Counted from the stretch's first letter, positions 15,708 to 26,613 are shown. The stretch: 56,718 bases of DNA from Catellatospora bangladeshensis (GCF_016862575.1 NZ_BONF01000023.1:1-56718), one strand, 5' to 3'. A program made the numbers and translations. Notes: generated by a model not told the origin, from the letters alone.

Positions 15708-17105
15708 ATGCCTGAATCGATGCCGGAAGCTCTGGACACGCCCCCGCTGTCGCGCCGCGCCCTGCTGCGCGCGGGCGCGCTCGGCATCGTCGTGGCGGGC
15801 AGCGCCCAGGTGATCGCCGGACCCGCGTACGCGCGCGCGCCCGGACCCGGCTACGGCCCGCTCGTGCCCGATCCCGCGGGCCTGCTCGCCCTGCCTGCGG
15901 GCTTCTCGTACCGGATCGTCGCGGAGTCCGGCCGGACCGTGCTGGCCTCGGGCGAACCCACGCCGAGCGACCCCGACGGCACCGCCTGCTTCCCCGCCCG
16001 GCACGGGTTCGCCCTGGTCAACAACCACGAGATCGACGGCGGCGAGCCCTTCGGCGTGCCGCAGCTCAAGGGCCTGACCTTCGATCCGGGCGCGTACGGC
16101 GGCACCACCACCATCGACGTCGACCACCGCGGCCGCCGGCTGCGCGAGTACGGGAGCCTGGCCGGCACGCACAACAACTGCGCCGGCGGCGTCACGCCCT
16201 GGGGCACCTGGCTGACCTGCGAGGAGACCGAGCAGCGCGCCGAGGGACCGTTCGCGCACGACCACGGCTGGGTCTTCGAGGTCGACCCGTTCGACGCGGG
16301 CGCCAACGCCGCCCCGGTGCCGCTGAAATTCCTCGGCCGGTACGCCCACGAAGCCGTCGCCGTCGACCCCCGTACCGGCGCGATCTACCTGACCGAGGAC
16401 GCCCGCACCCCGAACGGCCTCTTCTTCCGCTGGCTGCCGCCGCAGGGGTACCGGGGCGGCCGGGGCGCGCTGCGCGGGCTGGCGCTGAGCAAGGGCGGCG
16501 ACACCGCGGGACGCCTGCAGGCGCTGCGCGCGTGGCGCGACGGGGTGCCCGTCGGCGACCTGTCCGAGGCCGCCGCGCCGGGCACCGTCTTCCCGGTGAC
16601 CTGGGTGGACGTGCCCGACCGGCTCGCGGCCGACACCTCGGTGCGCAGGCAGTTCGCCGACGGTCAGGTCACCCGGGCGCACAAACTGGAGGGTCAGTGG
16701 TGGGGCGACGGCGGCGCGTACTTCGTGTCCAGCTACGCCCGCTTCGACGACGGCGCCGCCGCCGAGCACGACGGCCAGGTCTGGTTCCACGACCCACGGC
16801 GGCAGACCATCGAGCTCAAGACGGTTTTCGGGGTGAACCCGGATCCGAAGGCCGAGGGCGGCTACGACGGTCCGGACAACATCACCGTGTCGCCGTACGG
16901 CGGCGTCATCCTCGCCGAGGACGGCGCGGGACTGTCGCATCTGGTCGGGGTGAACGGCCGCGGCCACACCTACCCGCTGGCCCGCAACGAGACCGGCGAG
17001 GGCGAGTTCGCCGGCCCGGTCTTCAGCCAGGACGGCCGCATCCTGTTCGCGGCCATCCAGTCACCGGGTCTGGTGTTCGCGATCACCGGACCGTGGCGGT
17101 GCTGA
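15708..17105 (+). CDS. Tat-exported PhoX-like phosphatase (DUF839)
   Basis: A 465-residue secreted protein. The N-terminus contains a twin-arginine signal, SRRALLRAG, followed by a hydrophobic stretch ending in GPAYARAP. The body matches the PhoX/DUF839 beta-propeller family: FALVNNHEIDGGEPFGVP, GTHNNCAGGVTPWGTWLTCEE (split here as GTHNNCAGG and WGTWLTCEE), YAHEAVAVDP, YLTEDARTPNG and DGPDNITVSPYGGVILAEDG. PhoX enzymes are calcium/iron-dependent phosphomonoesterases, exported folded. Many actinomycete homologues in this family are shorter than PhoX proper and uncharacterised, so enzymatic activity is an inference. There is no clear ribosome binding site before the ATG; ATG at Met5 is possible, and a leaderless transcript from CATACT (15695-15700) is conceivable. 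Confidence 0.82.
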   Translation: MPESMPEALDTPPLSRRALLRAGALGIVVAGSAQVIAGPAYARAPGPGYGPLVPDPAGLLALPAGFSYRIVAESGRTVLASGEPTPSDPDGTACFPARHGFALVNNHEIDGGEPFGVPQLKGLTFDPGAYGGTTTIDVDHRGRRLREYGSLAGTHNNCAGGVTPWGTWLTCEETEQRAEGPFAHDHGWVFEVDPFDAGANAAPVPLKFLGRYAHEAVAVDPRTGAIYLTEDARTPNGLFFRWLPPQGYRGGRGALRGLALSKGGDTAGRLQALRAWRDGVPVGDLSEAAAPGTVFPVTWVDVPDRLAADTSVRRQFADGQVTRAHKLEGQWWGDGGAYFVSSYARFDDGAAAEHDGQVWFHDPRRQTIELKTVFGVNPDPKAEGGYDGPDNITVSPYGGVILAEDGAGLSHLVGVNGRGHTYPLARNETGEGEFAGPVFSQDGRILFAAIQSPGLVFAITGPWRC

Positions 17106-17166
17106 TCCGCAAGGCCGGCGGGTGCCGTACTTCGAACTGACTGTCAGACGGGGAGGACGAACAACG

Positions 17167-17199
17167 GACGGGCCCACCCCCGATGAGGGCGGGCCCGTC
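17167..17199. terminator. Bidirectional hairpin terminator
   Basis: GACGGGCCC-A-CCC (17167-17179) pairs with GGG-C-GGGCCCGTC (17187-17199) around a seven-base loop, between the convergent PhoX-like gene and glnR. Confidence 0.75.
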
Positions 17200-17217
17200 A
17201 GACGTCCGTACGTCCGG

Positions 17218-17967
17218 TCAGCCGGCCAGGTTGAGGTCCACCAGCAGCGCGTCGGCGAGGCTGGACTCGGCGGCGTCGTCGGAGTGCTGCGGGCGCGAGG
17301 ACGGCAGCACGAACTTGTAGCCGACCTGGCGCACCGTGCCGATCATCGCCTCGTACTCCGAGCCGAGCTTGGCGCGCAGGCGCCGCACGTGCACGTCCAC
17401 GGTGCGGGTGCCGCCGAAGTAGTCGTAACCCCACACCTCGCGCAGCAGCTGGTCGCGGGAGAACACCCGGCCCGGGTGCTGCGCGAGGAACTTCAGCAGC
17501 TCGAACTCCTTGTAGGTGAGATCGAGGTGCCGTCCCTTGAGCTTCGCCGCGTAGGTGTCCGGGTCGATGGTCAGCTCGCCACCGCGGATCAGGCCGCCGG
17601 CCGCCGCGGCCGCCGAGTTCAGCCGTCCGGTCGCCAGGCGCAGCCGCGCCTCGACCTCGGCCGGTCCGGCACCGGCCAGGATCACGTCGTCCACGCCCCA
17701 GTCGGCGTTGACGGCGACCAGACCCGCCTCGGTGACGACCGCGATCAGCGGCACGCCGATCCCGGTGGCGTGCAGCATCCGGCACGTGGCGCGGGCCTCG
17801 GACAGCTCCGAACGCGCGTCGACCAGGACCGCGTCGGGGGTGGACGCCGAGACCAGGGTGCGCACGTCGCGGGGGGCGGTGCGCACGGTGTGCGGGAGCA
17901 GGTCGATCGCGGGCAGGACGGCCGATGGCTCACCGGCGCGTGCGGTGACCAGGAGCAGGATTTCCAT
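17218..17967 (-). CDS. glnR: GlnR-type nitrogen regulator (orphan response regulator)
   Basis: A 249-residue OmpR-family protein that reads like actinomycete GlnR, the global regulator of nitrogen assimilation genes such as glnA and amtB. The N-terminal receiver-like domain (about 1-120) keeps the expected Asp50 ([11 protein letters not shown]) but lacks the full acidic pocket of true phospho-acceptors, which is typical of GlnR. The C-terminal winged helix (about 140-240) contains [39 protein letters not shown] and [11 protein letters not shown], the highly conserved DNA-binding part. It is a single gene without a partner kinase, as expected. GGAGG precedes the ATG by a few bases. MtrA/PhoP-type regulators are the alternative, but the N-terminus favours GlnR. 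Confidence 0.88.
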   Translation of the reverse strand: MEILLLVTARAGEPSAVLPAIDLLPHTVRTAPRDVRTLVSASTPDAVLVDARSELSEARATCRMLHATGIGVPLIAVVTEAGLVAVNADWGVDDVILAGAGPAEVEARLRLATGRLNSAAAAAGGLIRGGELTIDPDTYAAKLKGRHLDLTYKEFELLKFLAQHPGRVFSRDQLLREVWGYDYFGGTRTVDVHVRRLRAKLGSEYEAMIGTVRQVGYKFVLPSSRPQHSDDAAESSLADALLVDLNLAG

Positions 17968-17980
17968 GGCTCGCCTCCGT

Positions 17981-17992
17981 CGTTCGCGAACG
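17981..17992. promoter_or_regulatory. 12-bp palindrome upstream of glnR
   Basis: CGTTCGCGAACG is a perfect palindrome 14 bases upstream of the glnR start, just before its ribosome binding site. It may be an operator or a leader hairpin. I could not find a convincing GlnR box (GTNAC-n6-GAAAC) in the 17968-18222 gap; the stretch around 18040-18170 is notably AT-rich for this genome and probably holds the glnR promoter. Confidence 0.35.
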
Positions 17993-18222
17993 GTGCCGCA
18001 GGGCTGCGGTGCCGTGTCGATCCCGGCGTCGCTGACGGGCGATTAGGGCATGAGCATAACCGAATGGCGGGCAAAGACCAGTGATTGATTTCTTCGTCAC
18101 TCCCGTCTTTACCAGCGCATTCCCGGTTTATTTCCGGCATGTTTCCGCGTTGCTCGGGAGCCTATTGGCGCGCTTCTCGATGCGGGACGGACGGCGGCGC
18201 GCACCGCCCGTCCCGGCCTCGG

Positions 18223-19101
18223 TCAGTAGACGCGTGCCAGCAGCACCTGAGCCGAATGAGGGCCTGGTGAGCTGTAGTGACGCACGGTCAGGTAGAACTC
18301 GCGCTCGGCCGCGCCCCCGGAGTTGATGCGCTGGACGTACCAGGTGCGCTCGATGCTGAAGAACGGGATGTCGTCGTCGGGGCGCAGGCTGACGGCGTAC
18401 ACGGCGGTGAGCGGGTTGGCGTTGTTCCAGTGCCAGGTCTTCGTCGAGGCGGGGGCCATGGATCCGGTCGACCAGGTGCTGGACGCGGCGATCGCGTACA
18501 CCCGCACCTCGGCCTGGCAGGTGATGGAGCCGACGTTGTCGGCGGCGATGCCGTGGCGGCGCTCGCCCTCGTTGTTGGTGATCTGCATGATCCGGCCGAC
18601 CTCCCACCTGCAGGGCGCGGCGGAGGTCGCGCCGCTCGGGATCAGGGCGACCACCAGGGCCGTCGTCGACGCGTCGCTGTCGTAGTAGTACCACGTCCCG
18701 GCGCGCTGCCCGGCCGGGGCCGACGCGGTCGGGCCGAGCTTGGCGGTCGGGCCGATCCAGCTCAGCAGCGCCGTCGCGGAGCAGGCGAGGTCGCCGACGT
18801 TGGTGACGGTGAACCAGTACTCCAGCTCGCTGACGCCCGAGTTGAGCCGCTGCTCGTACCACTCGCGGGTGACCTCGAACTCGCAGGTCGAGGTGGGGGT
18901 GGCGCCCTGCGGGGAGAGTCCGACCCGGTAGGCCAGGCCCGCGTCGGCGTTGTTCCAGTGCCAGGTCTTGCTCGCGCCCGGCGCCATCGTGCCGGTGCTG
19001 AAGGTGTATTGGCCTGCGGCGGCGTGCGCGGGACTGCCGGGCAGGACGATCACGGCGGCCGCCAGGCAGAGCCCGGCGAGCGCGCGGAGGAATCGATACA
19101 T
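18223..19101 (-). CDS. Secreted protein with internal duplication, unknown function
   Basis: A 292-residue exported protein: MYRFLRALAGLCLAAAVIVL then GSPAHAAA is a clear Sec signal peptide. The mature protein contains a duplicated ~100-residue module. Copy one has TGTMAPGASKTWHWNN...REWYEQRLNSG..E.EYWFTV and copy two has TGSMAPASTKTWHWNN...RTWYVQRINSG..EREFYLTV. A middle segment resembles part of the same unit. All-beta content seems likely. I do not recognise a named family. A TTG at 19137 would extend the frame by 12 residues, but it lies inside the -35 box of the predicted promoter, so I take the ATG at 19101. It is the last gene before a 255-base gap to glnR. Confidence 0.75.
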   Translation of the reverse strand: MYRFLRALAGLCLAAAVIVLPGSPAHAAAGQYTFSTGTMAPGASKTWHWNNADAGLAYRVGLSPQGATPTSTCEFEVTREWYEQRLNSGVSELEYWFTVTNVGDLACSATALLSWIGPTAKLGPTASAPAGQRAGTWYYYDSDASTTALVVALIPSGATSAAPCRWEVGRIMQITNNEGERRHGIAADNVGSITCQAEVRVYAIAASSTWSTGSMAPASTKTWHWNNANPLTAVYAVSLRPDDDIPFFSIERTWYVQRINSGGAAEREFYLTVRHYSSPGPHSAQVLLARVY

Positions 19102-19108
19102 GCACGTA

Positions 19109-19137
19109 AGTAAAAGGTAAACAAACCTAACAGTCAA
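19109..19137 (-). promoter_or_regulatory. Promoter giving a probably leaderless mRNA
   Basis: On the minus strand, TTGACT (19137-19132) and TTTACT (19114-19109) have exactly 17 bases between them. Seven bases later comes the ATG of the secreted protein gene, so transcription should begin at or next to the start codon. No ribosome binding site precedes the ATG. The stretch is AT-rich against the surrounding DNA. Confidence 0.6.
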
Positions 19138-19152
19138 TCTCGTGCGCGCCCG

Positions 19153-20952
19153 TCACGCGGCGAGCGCCGCGTAGCGGCCCCCGTCCTGCACGAGGTCGGC
19201 GTGGGTGCCGGATTCGAGGATGCGGCCGTGGTCGACCACGGCGATCTGGTCGGCGTCGCGCACGGTGGACATCCGGTGCGCGATGGTGATCGTGGTGCGC
19301 CCGCGGGACAGCTCGTCGAGGGCGCGCTGCACGGCGCGTTCGGTCTCGGTGTCCAGGGCGCTGGTCGCCTCGTCGAGGACCAGGACGCGGGGGTCGCGCA
19401 GCAGCGTACGCGCGATGGCGATGCGCTGCTTCTCGCCGCCGGAGAAGCGGTGCCCGCGCGAGCCGACCATGGTGTCGTAGCCGTCGGGCAGCTCGGTGAT
19501 GAGGTCGTGGATCTGCGCGGCGCGGGCCGCCCGCTCGATCTCGGCGTCGGTCGCGTCGGGCTTCACGTAGCGCAGGTTCTCCCGGATGGTGGTGTGCAGC
19601 AGGTACGTCTCCTGGCTGACCACGCCGACGATGCGGGCGAGGTCGGCCAGCCGCAGGTCGCGCAGGTCGACGCCGTCGACGGTGATCCGCCCGGCGGCCG
19701 GGTCGTAGAGCCGGGAGACGAGCGCCGCGATGGTGCTCTTGCCGGAGCCGGTCGCGCCGACCAGCGCCAGCGACGTCCCGGCGGGCACGTCGAGGCTGAC
19801 CCCCGCGACGGCGGCGGTGCCACTGCCGGGGTACGCGAACGTGACGTCCTCCAGGCGCAGGTGCCCCGCGACGCGGGCCGGGTCGATCGTGACCGGACGC
19901 GCCGGGTCGTCGACGTCCACGGGCAGGTCGAGATACTCGAAGATGCGCGCGAACAGGGCCAGCGAGCTGGTCAGCGAGACGCCGACGTTGAGCAGCCCCA
20001 TCAGCGGCCGGAACAGGCTGCCCTGCAGCGCGGTGAACGCGACCAGGGTGCCGATGCTGAGCGCGCCGGCGGTGGCGGGCAGGCCCGCGCTGAGGTAGAT
20101 GACCGCGGGGATCGCGGCGAAGATGATGCTCATCGAGGCCATCCGCCAGCGCCCGGCCAGCTCCGAGCGCAGCTCCAGGTCGATCAGGCGCGCCGACGAC
20201 GCGGCGAATCGCTCGACCAGTGCGGGGCCGGTGCCGGTGGTCTTGCTCAGCTGGACGCCGCTGACCGACAGGCCCTCCTCGATGGTGACGTTGAGGTCGG
20301 CCAGCTCACGCTGGCGCTGCGCGGTGATGGTGCGGCGCATGCGCGCGACGCGGCGGGTCAGGTACACGGCCGGGGGCATGACCACGAGGGAGACCAGCGA
20401 CAGCTGCCAGGACAGGGCGGCCATGGCCACGGCGGTCGCGACGGTGGTGGTCAGGTTCGACGCGACGGACGTGGCGGTGGAGGTGACGACGGCCTGCATG
20501 CCGCCGATATCGTTGGTGATGCGCGACTGCACCTCGCCCGCGCGGGTGCGGGTGAAGAACGCGATGGACTGGCGGTGCAGGTGGGCGAAGACGTCGGTGC
20601 GCAGCCGGTGCATGATCTGCTGCCCGACGTTGGTGGAGATCCAGGTCTGCACGACACCGAGGGCGGCGGTGAGCCCGGCCACCGCGACCATGCCGAGCAC
20701 GAGCCAGACCAGCAGGGTCAGGTCGGCCTGGGGCAGCGCGACGTCGATGACCTCACGCAGCAGGAACGGCGAGGCCATGCCGATCACCGACGAGGCCACG
20801 ATGATGGCGGTGACCAGGGCGATCTGCCCGCGATGGGCGCTGAACAGGCCGCCGACGCGGCGCAGCGAGACCTCGCGGGCCTGCGCCTTCTCCTCGGCGG
20901 TCACGCTCTTGGGTCCGCCGCGGCGGCCCTGTTCGAAGCTGGGGCTGTCCAA
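19153..20952 (-). CDS. ABC exporter, fused membrane and ATPase domains
   Basis: About 599 residues from the TTG at 20952, which has GGAAGGA eight bases upstream; an in-frame ATG at 21009 would translate the operator and is less likely. Six transmembrane helices (about 45-325) form a type I exporter domain with the loop RITNDIGGMQAVV. The nucleotide-binding domain shows Walker A GATGSGKST, Q-loop VVSQETYLLH, signature FSGGEKQRIAIARTLL, Walker B VLVLDEATSALD and H-loop IAHRM. It is a half-transporter, so it works as a homodimer. The divergent MarR gene and shared operator suggest drug or metabolite export. The substrate cannot be read from the sequence. Confidence 0.92.
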   Translation of the reverse strand: MDSPSFEQGRRGGPKSVTAEEKAQAREVSLRRVGGLFSAHRGQIALVTAIIVASSVIGMASPFLLREVIDVALPQADLTLLVWLVLGMVAVAGLTAALGVVQTWISTNVGQQIMHRLRTDVFAHLHRQSIAFFTRTRAGEVQSRITNDIGGMQAVVTSTATSVASNLTTTVATAVAMAALSWQLSLVSLVVMPPAVYLTRRVARMRRTITAQRQRELADLNVTIEEGLSVSGVQLSKTTGTGPALVERFAASSARLIDLELRSELAGRWRMASMSIIFAAIPAVIYLSAGLPATAGALSIGTLVAFTALQGSLFRPLMGLLNVGVSLTSSLALFARIFEYLDLPVDVDDPARPVTIDPARVAGHLRLEDVTFAYPGSGTAAVAGVSLDVPAGTSLALVGATGSGKSTIAALVSRLYDPAAGRITVDGVDLRDLRLADLARIVGVVSQETYLLHTTIRENLRYVKPDATDAEIERAARAAQIHDLITELPDGYDTMVGSRGHRFSGGEKQRIAIARTLLRDPRVLVLDEATSALDTETERAVQRALDELSRGRTTITIAHRMSTVRDADQIAVVDHGRILESGTHADLVQDGGRYAALAA

Positions 20953-20976
20953 GGGGTGGTTCCTTCCGTCGGATAC

Positions 20977-21003
20977 TGAGGTTACCTCACTATGAGGTAA
21001 CAA
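20977..21003. promoter_or_regulatory. MarR-type operator between exporter and regulator
   Basis: TGAGGT-T-ACCTCA (20977-20989) is a perfect inverted repeat with 6-bp arms, and a third half-site TGAGGTAAC starts at 20993. This sits between the divergent exporter and MarR genes and upstream of a possible -10 TACGCT at 21016-21021, whose start point would make the MarR mRNA nearly leaderless. A MarR dimer bound here could repress both genes. Confidence 0.65.
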
Positions 21004-21029
21004 CCGCATCCGCTGCTACGCTATTCCGC

Positions 21030-21446
21030 GTGGATCAGCACGACGAGGGTGCCCTGTCTGAGGCGTTCTGGGCGGTTGCCCGCCACCTGCGCCACCTGAC
21101 GAAGGCCGCGCTGACCCCGTGGCAGATCAGCCCGTCGCAGTCGCGGGCGCTGCGGGTGCTCGCCCGCCAGGACGCGCTGCGCCTCAACGAGCTGGCCGAG
21201 CAGCTGCGCATCGCGCCGCGCTCGGTGACCGAGGTCGTCGACGACCTGGCCGCCCGCGGCCTGGTGGAGCGGCGGCCCGACCCCGCCGACCGCCGGGCGA
21301 CCCTGGTCGCGCTCACCGGCGAGGGGCGCGCGACCGCACAGGCCATCGCGGACGCCGGGCGCGCCGAGACGGAGCGCTTCTTCAGCACGCTGCCCGACGC
21401 CGACCGCGCGCACCTGGTCCGCATCCTGCGCGGGCTCACCCCCTGA
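21030..21446 (+). CDS. MarR-family transcriptional regulator
   Basis: A 138-residue winged-helix protein, GTG start. The DNA-binding part reads SQSRALRVLARQDALRLNELAEQ with recognition helix LRIAPRSVTEVVDDLAARGLV and the wing VERRPDPADRRATLVALTGEG, all diagnostic of MarR. Such dimers repress neighbouring transporters and release DNA on binding a small ligand. Divergent arrangement with the ABC exporter and the palindromic operator in between make it the probable repressor of both. It is followed by a strong terminator. Confidence 0.9.
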   Translation: MDQHDEGALSEAFWAVARHLRHLTKAALTPWQISPSQSRALRVLARQDALRLNELAEQLRIAPRSVTEVVDDLAARGLVERRPDPADRRATLVALTGEGRATAQAIADAGRAETERFFSTLPDADRAHLVRILRGLTP

Positions 21447-21469
21447 GCCGCACCAGCGGGCCACACGGA

Positions 21470-21501
21470 CGAGGCCGCAACTGCTGACAGTTGCGGCCTC
21501 G
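21470..21501. terminator. Hairpin terminator
   Basis: A perfect 14-bp stem CGAGGCCGCAACTG (21470-21483) and CAGTTGCGGCCTCG (21488-21501) with the tetraloop CTGA lies between the convergent MarR gene and the GH63-like gene. Confidence 0.8.
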
Positions 21502-21536
21502 TGGTGGGGCGCGACCTCCGGGCGCCCCGCGGCGGC

Positions 21537-24167
<2,631 letters not shown>

Positions 24168-24331
24168 TTGCTCATCATCGACACTGGCGGGCCGCCCGCA
24201 GACCGATTCCGCACTTTCGGCCACTCCACCCTGGCGCGAAGATCACGCTCTCATGTCGAAACCTGCGGCTCAGCCTCACGTCCCGACACGAGTCGCTGAT
24301 CATGGGAGGGGACGGCGGGGGCCGAGCGGGT

Positions 24332-24365
24332 GGCCTCCGGGGCCGGCGGCGCGGCACCGGAGGCC
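24332..24365. terminator. Hairpin terminator after the 24372-24968 lipoprotein gene
   Basis: GGCCTCCGG (24332-24340) pairs with CCGGAGGCC (24357-24365) just downstream of the lipoprotein gene on the minus strand. The rest of 24168-24331 probably holds the promoter of the GH63-like gene, but I see no clear consensus. Confidence 0.55.
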
Positions 24366-24371
24366 GGTTCC

Positions 24372-24968
24372 CTACTCGACCTGGGCCGCGACGGCGCGCA
24401 GCTGGCCGAGGGTGGTGCGGAAGCCCTTACCCGCGGCCGCCGGGTCCTCCGCGAGCAGGCCGCTCACGGCCATCGCCTGCGAGCGGGTCGTCGCGGCGGC
24501 CTGGTCCTCCGCGCCGGTCACGTCGAAGATCCCGAAGTCGCCGGTGAGCGTGCTGTACGCGCCCGACGCGGCATCGCGCGACAGGTAGAGCACCACCGTC
24601 TGGCCCGGCTCCAGCTTCGACATGTGCACCATGTCGACGACCTTGCCGTTCAGCCCGGTCAGGGTGAGCCGGTCACCGGCCTTGGCCGTGGCCCCGTTCG
24701 CGGCGCGCAGGACCTCGTCGACCCGGAACCCGGCGGCCTCGACCTGGCCACGGGCGACCAGGTCGGCGGTCTCGGTGAGCTCGCGGACCGTGGCGTACCC
24801 CCGCAGCTTGCCCAGCGCGGGCGGCGCGGCCTCGCTCGGCGCGGCCGCCGCCGTGGTGGGCGCGGCGGCGGGGGTGGCCTGCTCGGCGCTGCCGCAGGCG
24901 GCCAGGGCCGCGGCCGCGAGCAGGGCCGCGGCGGCCGCCGCGACGCGGTGGGGGTGCGTGCTTGCCAT
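24372..24968 (-). CDS. Lipoprotein, paralogue of neighbouring anti-sigma-like C-terminus
   Basis: A 198-residue lipoprotein: the signal peptide MASTHPHRVAAAAAALLA ends in the lipobox LAACGS (Cys near 25), followed by an Ala/Pro/Thr-rich linker. The folded part (about 55-198) shares LTETADLV.RG.V, PGQ.VVLYL and GAY.TLTGDFGIFDV.G with the C-terminal region of the protein encoded next (25070-25825), and so they are diverged duplicates. The function of this domain is not known to me; the match to the extracytoplasmic part of a sigma-linked membrane protein suggests an extracellular sensing or interaction role. It follows that gene by 101 bases on the same strand. Confidence 0.75.
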   Translation of the reverse strand: MASTHPHRVAAAAAALLAAAALAACGSAEQATPAAAPTTAAAAPSEAAPPALGKLRGYATVRELTETADLVARGQVEAAGFRVDEVLRAANGATAKAGDRLTLTGLNGKVVDMVHMSKLEPGQTVVLYLSRDAASGAYSTLTGDFGIFDVTGAEDQAAATTRSQAMAVSGLLAEDPAAAGKGFRTTLGQLRAVAAQVE

Positions 24969-25069
24969 GGAGCGCTCCTAGCGTGTCGGTGCCGGCCGGA
25001 CGGTCGCCCGGTTACGGCGGTCCTCTCACCAGGTATCTGTGCGGCGCGGGCGCCGGGTTCCCGAAATCT

Positions 25070-25825
25070 TCAGCCGCGTGCGCGGGCGAGGGCGCGCAGC
25101 TCGGCCAGCGGCGCGGCGAACCGGCCTCGCACGGTGGCGTCCTCCGCGCGCAGCCCCGTCACGGTCATCGTCTCGGAGCGCGCGGTGGCCGTCTCCCCGC
25201 TGACGTCGAAGATCCCGAAGTCGCCGCTCAGCGTCGTGTACGCGCCGGCGGCCGGGTCGGCGGCGGCCAGGTAGAGCACGGTGTGCTGGCCGGGCGCGAG
25301 CGCGGACATGCCCGCGATCGGCGTCGCCCGCACCGTGATCTCGGCGGTGCCGGGCAGGCCCGGCGCGCGGTAGAGCACCTCCGCGACCCGCACCACCACG
25401 TCGCCGCCGGAGCCTTCGGCGCGTACGACCTCGCCACGTACCACCAGGTCCGCGGTCTCGGTGAGCTGGCTGACGGTGCCGTATGCGCGGATCTTCGCGA
25501 CCGGGCCGCCGCCCGTGGGCTCGGCGGCGGGTGTGGTCGCTCCGGGCGTGGGCAGGGTGACGACGCTCCCCCGGTCTCCAGCATTGATCATCACGGCGGC
25601 CGTACCGGCGAGCGCGGCCGCGGCCGCCAGGGCCAGCACCGGCCGCAGCAGGGTCCGGCGCGGCGCGGCCACCGGGCGCGGGTCGCGGATCGCGTGCAGC
25701 AGACGGGTGCGGTGCCACTCGTGGCGGCCCGGTGGCAGGTCGCGGTGGCCGGGGTCGGGCAGCAGCTCGGCCAGGTCGGCGAGATCGGCCGCTGTGGGCC
25801 GGTCGTGCGGCGGGTACGCCTTCAT
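25070..25825 (-). CDS. Anti-sigma-like membrane protein (CU044_5270-like)
   Basis: A 251-residue protein whose ATG overlaps the stop of the ECF sigma gene (ATGA). The N-terminal cytoplasmic part (about 1-65) contains DLADLAELLPDPGHRDLPPG and RHEWHRTRLLHAI, as in actinobacterial CU044_5270-type proteins found next to ECF sigma factors. A single transmembrane helix follows (about 68-90; LRPVLALAAAAALAGTAAV), then an extracytoplasmic domain shared with the lipoprotein encoded downstream. The layout fits a membrane-bound partner of the sigma factor. A classic zinc-binding anti-sigma motif is absent, so anti-sigma function is inferred from position and topology. Confidence 0.75.
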   Translation of the reverse strand: MKAYPPHDRPTAADLADLAELLPDPGHRDLPPGRHEWHRTRLLHAIRDPRPVAAPRRTLLRPVLALAAAAALAGTAAVMINAGDRGSVVTLPTPGATTPAAEPTGGGPVAKIRAYGTVSQLTETADLVVRGEVVRAEGSGGDVVVRVAEVLYRAPGLPGTAEITVRATPIAGMSALAPGQHTVLYLAAADPAAGAYTTLSGDFGIFDVSGETATARSETMTVTGLRAEDATVRGRFAAPLAELRALARARG

Positions 25826-26436
25826 CGGTTGCCCTCCTTGGCGAGTCGGACGACGCCGTCCGGTATCTGTCCGGCCGGCCCGGCCGGGTTCCGGGGCACC
25901 CGGTCGACGAGGGCGCGCAGCCTGGTCCGGGCCCGGGACAGGCGCGAGCGCACCGTGCCGACCGGCACGCCCAGCGCCCGCGCCGCCGACTCGTAGTCCA
26001 GGCCCTCCCACAGGCACAGGGTCACGACCTCGCGTTCCTGGCGGCGCAGCTTGGCGAGGGCGGCGATCGCGGCGGTCAGGCGGGCGCCGTCGTCGATGCG
26101 CCCGGCGACCCGGTCGGCGTGGTCGGGTTCGCTGAAGTCCTCGGCGTGCAGGGCCGCGGCGGCGGCGCGGTAGCGGCGGTTGCTGCGGGTGTGGTTGCGG
26201 GCCTCGTTGGTGGCGATGCCGAGCAGCCACGGCCGCAGCGACCCGCCGTCCTCGCCGATCCGCTCCCGGGAGCGCCAGGCCTGCAGGTACGTGGCGGCCA
26301 TGACGTCCTCGGCGACGGACCAGTCGGCGGTGAGCCGGAACGCGTGGTTGTACACCGACCGCGCGTACTGGTCGAACAGCTCGGCGAACGCCGTGGCGTC
26401 ACCCGCCCGGATCCGGGCGCGCAGACTCGACTCCAT
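25822..26436 (-). CDS. ECF-type RNA polymerase sigma factor
   Basis: About 204 residues from the ATG at 26436 (GAGAAG upstream); a GTG at 26442 is equally in frame. Region 2 (about 10-80) reads FAELFDQYARSVYNHAFRL, WSVAEDVMAATYLQAWR and GSLRPWLLGIATNEARN. Region 4 (about 125-175) reads LAKLRRQEREVVTLCLWEG and VGTVRSRLSRARTRLRAL. It directs RNA polymerase to a small regulon, probably including its own operon. The gene following by ATGA overlap encodes a membrane protein with a plausible anti-sigma role. The 177-base gap to the divergent kinase gene should hold the promoter, but I do not see a convincing ECF -35/-10 pair. Confidence 0.88.
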   Translation of the reverse strand: MESSLRARIRAGDATAFAELFDQYARSVYNHAFRLTADWSVAEDVMAATYLQAWRSRERIGEDGGSLRPWLLGIATNEARNHTRSNRRYRAAAAALHAEDFSEPDHADRVAGRIDDGARLTAAIAALAKLRRQEREVVTLCLWEGLDYESAARALGVPVGTVRSRLSRARTRLRALVDRVPRNPAGPAGQIPDGVVRLAKEGNR

Positions 26437-26613
26437 GACCACTTCTCTGTCCGTTGCCCGCCGGGAGTTCCGTGATCCGGGTCACCCCGCACCCCCGGCC
26501 TGCCTGCGGCGACAGTAGCCCGCACGGGCGAGGTTTCGGGAACCGTACATCCGGTATCCAGACTCAGGAGCCGCTGGCGGGACTCCAGGTACGGATGGCA
26601 GGGTGGGATTCAT

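Noticed and set aside
17993-18222. A GlnR autoregulatory box upstream of glnR
   Set aside because: GTGAC- and GTCAC-like pieces occur, but no second half-site at the correct spacing was found.
20953-21009. ABC exporter start at the ATG at 21009
   Set aside because: This would put the palindromic operator inside the coding region; the TTG at 20952 has a proper ribosome binding site.
26443-26613. A matched ECF promoter for the 25822-26436 sigma gene and the divergent kinase
   Set aside because: GGGAACC at 26539-26545 resembles an ECF -35, but no matching -10 at a sensible distance reads toward either gene.
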